From assembly GCA_937911965.1 (NCBI GenBank), contig CALDPL010000428.1, positions 1 through 7,005 on the forward strand: a stretch of DNA of 7,005 nt, given 5' to 3'. Shown piece after piece: positions 5,551 to 7,005 of the stretch (position 1 is the stretch's first letter; each line of letters begins with the position of its first letter). The notes under the pieces are model-generated. The model was not told where the DNA came from. It did not search any database and worked only from the letters and a program-made list of their open reading frames with translations. The stretch comes from an uncultured Allomuricauda sp. Lineage in GTDB: Bacteria > Bacteroidota > Bacteroidia > Flavobacteriales > Flavobacteriaceae. The position numbers were made by a program, and so were the translations under genes.

Positions 5551-6273
5551 TCATTTGACGGTAAAGGGTAGGGACAGATCCCCACTGGCCACGCTATAGA
5601 CCTGGTACACCCCCAACATGGGAAGCCCTTCTTCCGAAGTGTTCACCTTCATAAAGGCCGTCACCCCATCGTATTTGAAACCCGTTTGGTTGTTGATGCG
5701 ATAATTGGGCACCACCACCCGGATCGCCTTCTTTTGGGTGGTCACCGGATAGCCCGGGGAGTCCATGTACATGGGCATCCCGGGATTGGTGGGGGGCAAC
5801 ACCACGGTTTGGTCCGCCTTTTTGAACTGCTTCACGGACAGTCCGCCCGCAACGCGTCCATCCTCCACGAGCACCACCCAATGGGGGTGCCAAACGATTC
5901 CATCGTTGTCGTAGATGGCATCGTTGTTCTCATCCCATAAGGGCGTGTCGTCAAAATCCGGATGGGAGGTCAGGGCCAGGGCCACAATCCCCTCGGTGGA
6001 CCCAAAACCCACATCGATGGACTTAAGGCTGGTGGGAAAGACATAGCCCAGCACCGGGGCCCCGTCCAATTGTCCGGCAGGGACGGGGACCGTATTGCCG
6101 GCCTGCCCCTTTACACTTATTTCCCAAACGGTGATCCCCAGATCCTTCATTTGGGAGACCTCTACCGAAGCGATCTGGAAATCGTTGTTGTCATAGGGCC
6201 CCTTTTGGGCCGAAGCGGGCATAAGGCATCCCATCAGGGCCAGCCCTAAGGCCACTGTTTGCATTGTTTTCAT
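5551..6273 (-). CDS. Secreted protein of unknown function
   Basis: A 240-residue protein starting at the ATG at 6273; a GTG 13 codons upstream was rejected because it would span the operator and bury the signal peptide. Residues 1-22 form a signal peptide (MKTMQTVALG then a hydrophobic core ending ASAQ), with signal peptidase I cleavage likely near Q23; LMGC at 13-16 is a weak lipobox alternative. The mature part looks rich in beta strands. It has an acidic, His-rich stretch with HPDFDD at 104-109, DENND at 114-118, DND at 122-124 and WHPHW at 128-132, which could bind a metal. A Pro/Met-rich segment near 160-170 (PPTNPGMPMYM) follows. I do not recognise a named family. It is preceded by operator O2 and followed by the DUF2024 gene with a 14-base gap, or a 4-base overlap. 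Confidence 0.8.
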   Translation of the reverse strand: MKTMQTVALGLALMGCLMPASAQKGPYDNNDFQIASVEVSQMKDLGITVWEISVKGQAGNTVPVPAGQLDGAPVLGYVFPTSLKSIDVGFGSTEGIVALALTSHPDFDDTPLWDENNDAIYDNDGIVWHPHWVVLVEDGRVAGGLSVKQFKKADQTVVLPPTNPGMPMYMDSPGYPVTTQKKAIRVVVPNYRINNQTGFKYDGVTAFMKVNTSEEGLPMLGVYQVYSVASGDLSLPFTVK

Positions 6274-6286
6274 AAATCGTATGTAT

Positions 6287-6299
6287 TTAGGATTCCTAA
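6287..6299. promoter_or_regulatory. Operator-like palindrome O2, upstream of the secreted protein gene
   Basis: TTAGGATTCCTAA is a perfect 6+1+6 palindrome 13 bases before the ATG at 6273. On the minus strand it is followed after one base by TACATACG, in the same place as the TATATTTG -7 element next to O3. It probably controls the secreted protein and DUF2024 genes. Confidence 0.65.
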
Positions 6300-6314
6300 C
6301 TTGTTTGAGCACAA

Positions 6315-6548
6315 TTAGCCCCTGACCTCCTTTAAAGAGGCCCCGTAGTTGATGTGGAGCACATTTCCGGTTTCAGTGACCAAGGCCGGTACGGATTTGA
6401 CCCCGGACCTTTCGGCGGTGTCGATCTGTCCCTTGTTTTCCCCCAAGTGTACGATCTGTAGTTTTTCGGCTCCCACCAGTTCGATGATTTCCTGTTCTGC
6501 ACTCACGCATACGGGACAGCCCGCATGATAAAAAATTGCTTTTTTCAT
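6315..6548 (-). CDS. Small thioredoxin/glutaredoxin-like protein
   Basis: A 77-residue cytoplasmic protein with the redox motif C11-PVC14 after a first beta strand (KAIFYHAG), and a cis-proline segment SVPALV with P54, the landmarks of the thioredoxin fold. It is shorter than thioredoxin (about 105) and near glutaredoxin length. CPVC is not the classical CGPC or CPYC site. It probably exchanges disulfides or thiols with a small set of partners. The ATG at 6548 follows an A-rich stretch rather than a Shine-Dalgarno sequence. It is the first gene of the minus-strand cluster, has operator O3 upstream, and is separated from the secreted protein gene by 41 bases that hold O2. Confidence 0.85.
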   Translation of the reverse strand: MKKAIFYHAGCPVCVSAEQEIIELVGAEKLQIVHLGENKGQIDTAERSGVKSVPALVTETGNVLHINYGASLKEVRG

Positions 6549-6583
6549 CTCGATTTGAATTTAGTTGATGCATTATTGCGGTT

Positions 6584-6591
6584 CAAATATA
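6584..6591 (-). promoter_or_regulatory. Promoter -7 element of the thioredoxin-like gene
   Basis: TATATTTG on the minus strand is a full match to TAnnTTTG. It lies one base downstream of the O3 palindrome, which therefore occupies the spacer between -33 and -7. No clear -33 TTTG is seen. Transcription would start near 6579, about 30 bases before the ATG at 6548. Confidence 0.55.
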
Positions 6592-6592
6592 G

Positions 6593-6605
6593 TAAGGATT
6601 CCTAA
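6593..6605. promoter_or_regulatory. Operator-like palindrome O3, upstream of the thioredoxin-like gene
   Basis: TAAGGATTCCTAA differs from O2 by one base. The symmetry extends outward: TAGTAAGGA-T-TCCTAACTA pairs at 8 of 9 positions. It directly adjoins the -7 element, where a bound repressor would block polymerase. Confidence 0.65.
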
Positions 6606-6879
6606 CTATATATTGAAAAAAGCATTTATTTTCAAAAAAAAACATGTTTTATACCCTTCAACAGCTTCCTTATCCTAAAGGCCCAAAACAGCACAACCCG
6701 ATTAAAAACGATCAAAAGTCATCTTTTAAGCCTTATAAAATCAGTATTTTTGCAAACGTGCCACCATCTCATCTCGAGCGCCGGTTGTGTCGGTTCACAG
6801 AACCTCTCTTAAAACTGAAAAACAGCAATTATCACAGCCACTAGCGGCTATTTCTGAGTGCCTAACGGTTTTAGTGGTT
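6606..6879. other. Intergenic stretch with no supported gene
   Basis: This is AT-rich up to about 6755 and then shifts toward a more mixed composition. It holds one plus-strand TATTTTTG at 6745-6752, a full match to the Bacteroidota -7 consensus, but no plausible gene follows it at once. A 66-codon plus-strand frame from 6644 has no recognisable features. The minus-strand promoter region of the thioredoxin-like gene occupies its left edge. Confidence 0.5.
6745..6752 (+). promoter_or_regulatory. Orphan Bacteroidota-type -7 element
   Basis: TATTTTTG fits TAnnTTTG. A start near 6757 would normally be followed closely by a gene, but the first credible start codon on this strand is at 6947, behind a different type of promoter. 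It may be a leftover from a sequence interrupted at a join downstream. Confidence 0.35.
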
Positions 6880-6895
6880 TGGCACGACCATTGCA
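6880..6895 (+). promoter_or_regulatory. Sigma-54 (RpoN) promoter
   Basis: TGGCACG-ACCA-TTGCA matches the -24/-12 consensus TGGCACG-N4-TTGCW at every defined base, with the invariant GG and GC separated by 10 bases. Transcription would start near 6906 and give a ~40-base leader before the ATG at 6947. An activator of the NtrC type would be needed; no binding site for one was identified. Confidence 0.75.
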
Positions 6896-6935
6896 ATCCC
6901 CCATGGCTATTATCAAAAAGCAATAGCTTTAACTT

Positions 6936-6941
6936 AGGGGA
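6936..6941 (+). promoter_or_regulatory. Shine-Dalgarno sequence
   Basis: AGGGGA lies 5 bases before the ATG at 6947 and fixes that start. It is worth noting because the other genes of the window lack such a site. Confidence 0.6.
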
Positions 6942-6946
6942 ATATC

Positions 6947-7005
6947 ATGAATTACTTTATCAAGCCTTTTCTACTTGCCGTACCGTTAGCCTTGAGCACT
7001 CCAGT
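6947..7005 (+). CDS. Start of a secreted protein (partial)
   Basis: The first 19 codons read MNYFIKPFLLAVPLALSTP and continue past the window. A short polar start with one Lys followed by a hydrophobic core is typical of a signal peptide, so the product is exported or periplasmic. The sigma-54 promoter and Shine-Dalgarno sequence upstream support a real gene. Family and function cannot be told; nitrogen-related transport or binding would fit the promoter type but is only a guess. Confidence 0.6.
   Translation, partial: MNYFIKPFLLAVPLALSTP

Noticed and set aside
6274..6312. GTG start adding 13 residues to the exported protein
   Set aside because: The extension runs through the palindrome O2 and would place charged residues before an otherwise typical signal peptide.
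6644..6844. A 66-codon plus-strand frame
   Set aside because: No domain, no ribosome site, composition unlike a protein, and it spans a region where the sequence character changes.
6857..6885. GTGCC/GGCAC inverted repeat next to the sigma-54 promoter as an activator site
   Set aside because: The arms are only 5 bases, one overlaps the -24 element, and spacing does not match the known NtrC site.

Overview
The window looks like chromosome of a member of the Flavobacteriaceae (Bacteroidota). It carries a gliding gene (gldA), a flavobacterial arrangement of aromatic amino acid genes, Bacteroidota-type -7 promoter elements (TAnnTTTG), and almost no Shine-Dalgarno sequences before its genes. The last ~230 bases look different: a textbook sigma-54 promoter, a Shine-Dalgarno-like sequence and the start of a secreted protein. 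That part may be acquired DNA or a chimeric join.

Positions 1-3071, minus strand: an aromatic amino acid operon in the order leader peptide, pheA (prephenate dehydratase), a class I/II aminotransferase, tyrA (prephenate dehydrogenase), and the first 18 codons of a gene that is probably the bifunctional DAHP synthase/chorismate mutase. The genes are separated by 1-8 bases. In front of pheA is what appears to be a complete transcription attenuator. It has a 23-residue leader peptide with seven Phe, two Tyr and one Trp, an antiterminator arm inside the leader gene, and a strong intrinsic terminator that ends 3 bases before the pheA ATG.

Positions 3217-4174, plus strand: gldA, the ATPase of the gliding-associated ABC transporter, with its own promoter and a weak hairpin at its end.

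Positions 4175-6605, minus strand: five small genes that look like one regulon. They are a thioredoxin-like CPVC protein, a secreted protein of unknown function, a DUF2024 protein, a MarR-family regulator with a C-terminal four-cysteine tail, and a group III truncated hemoglobin. The palindrome TTAGGATTCCTAA or a one-mismatch copy lies upstream of each of the three transcription units (before the thioredoxin-like gene, before the secreted protein gene, and before marR). I infer that it is the operator of the MarR-type protein and that the cluster is a redox, metal or nitrosative stress response controlled by the cysteine tail.

Positions 6606-7005: about 340 bases without a supported gene, holding one possible Bacteroidota-type plus-strand promoter and then a sigma-54 promoter driving a secreted protein that runs off the window. 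No rRNA, tRNA, CRISPR or insertion sequence was seen.
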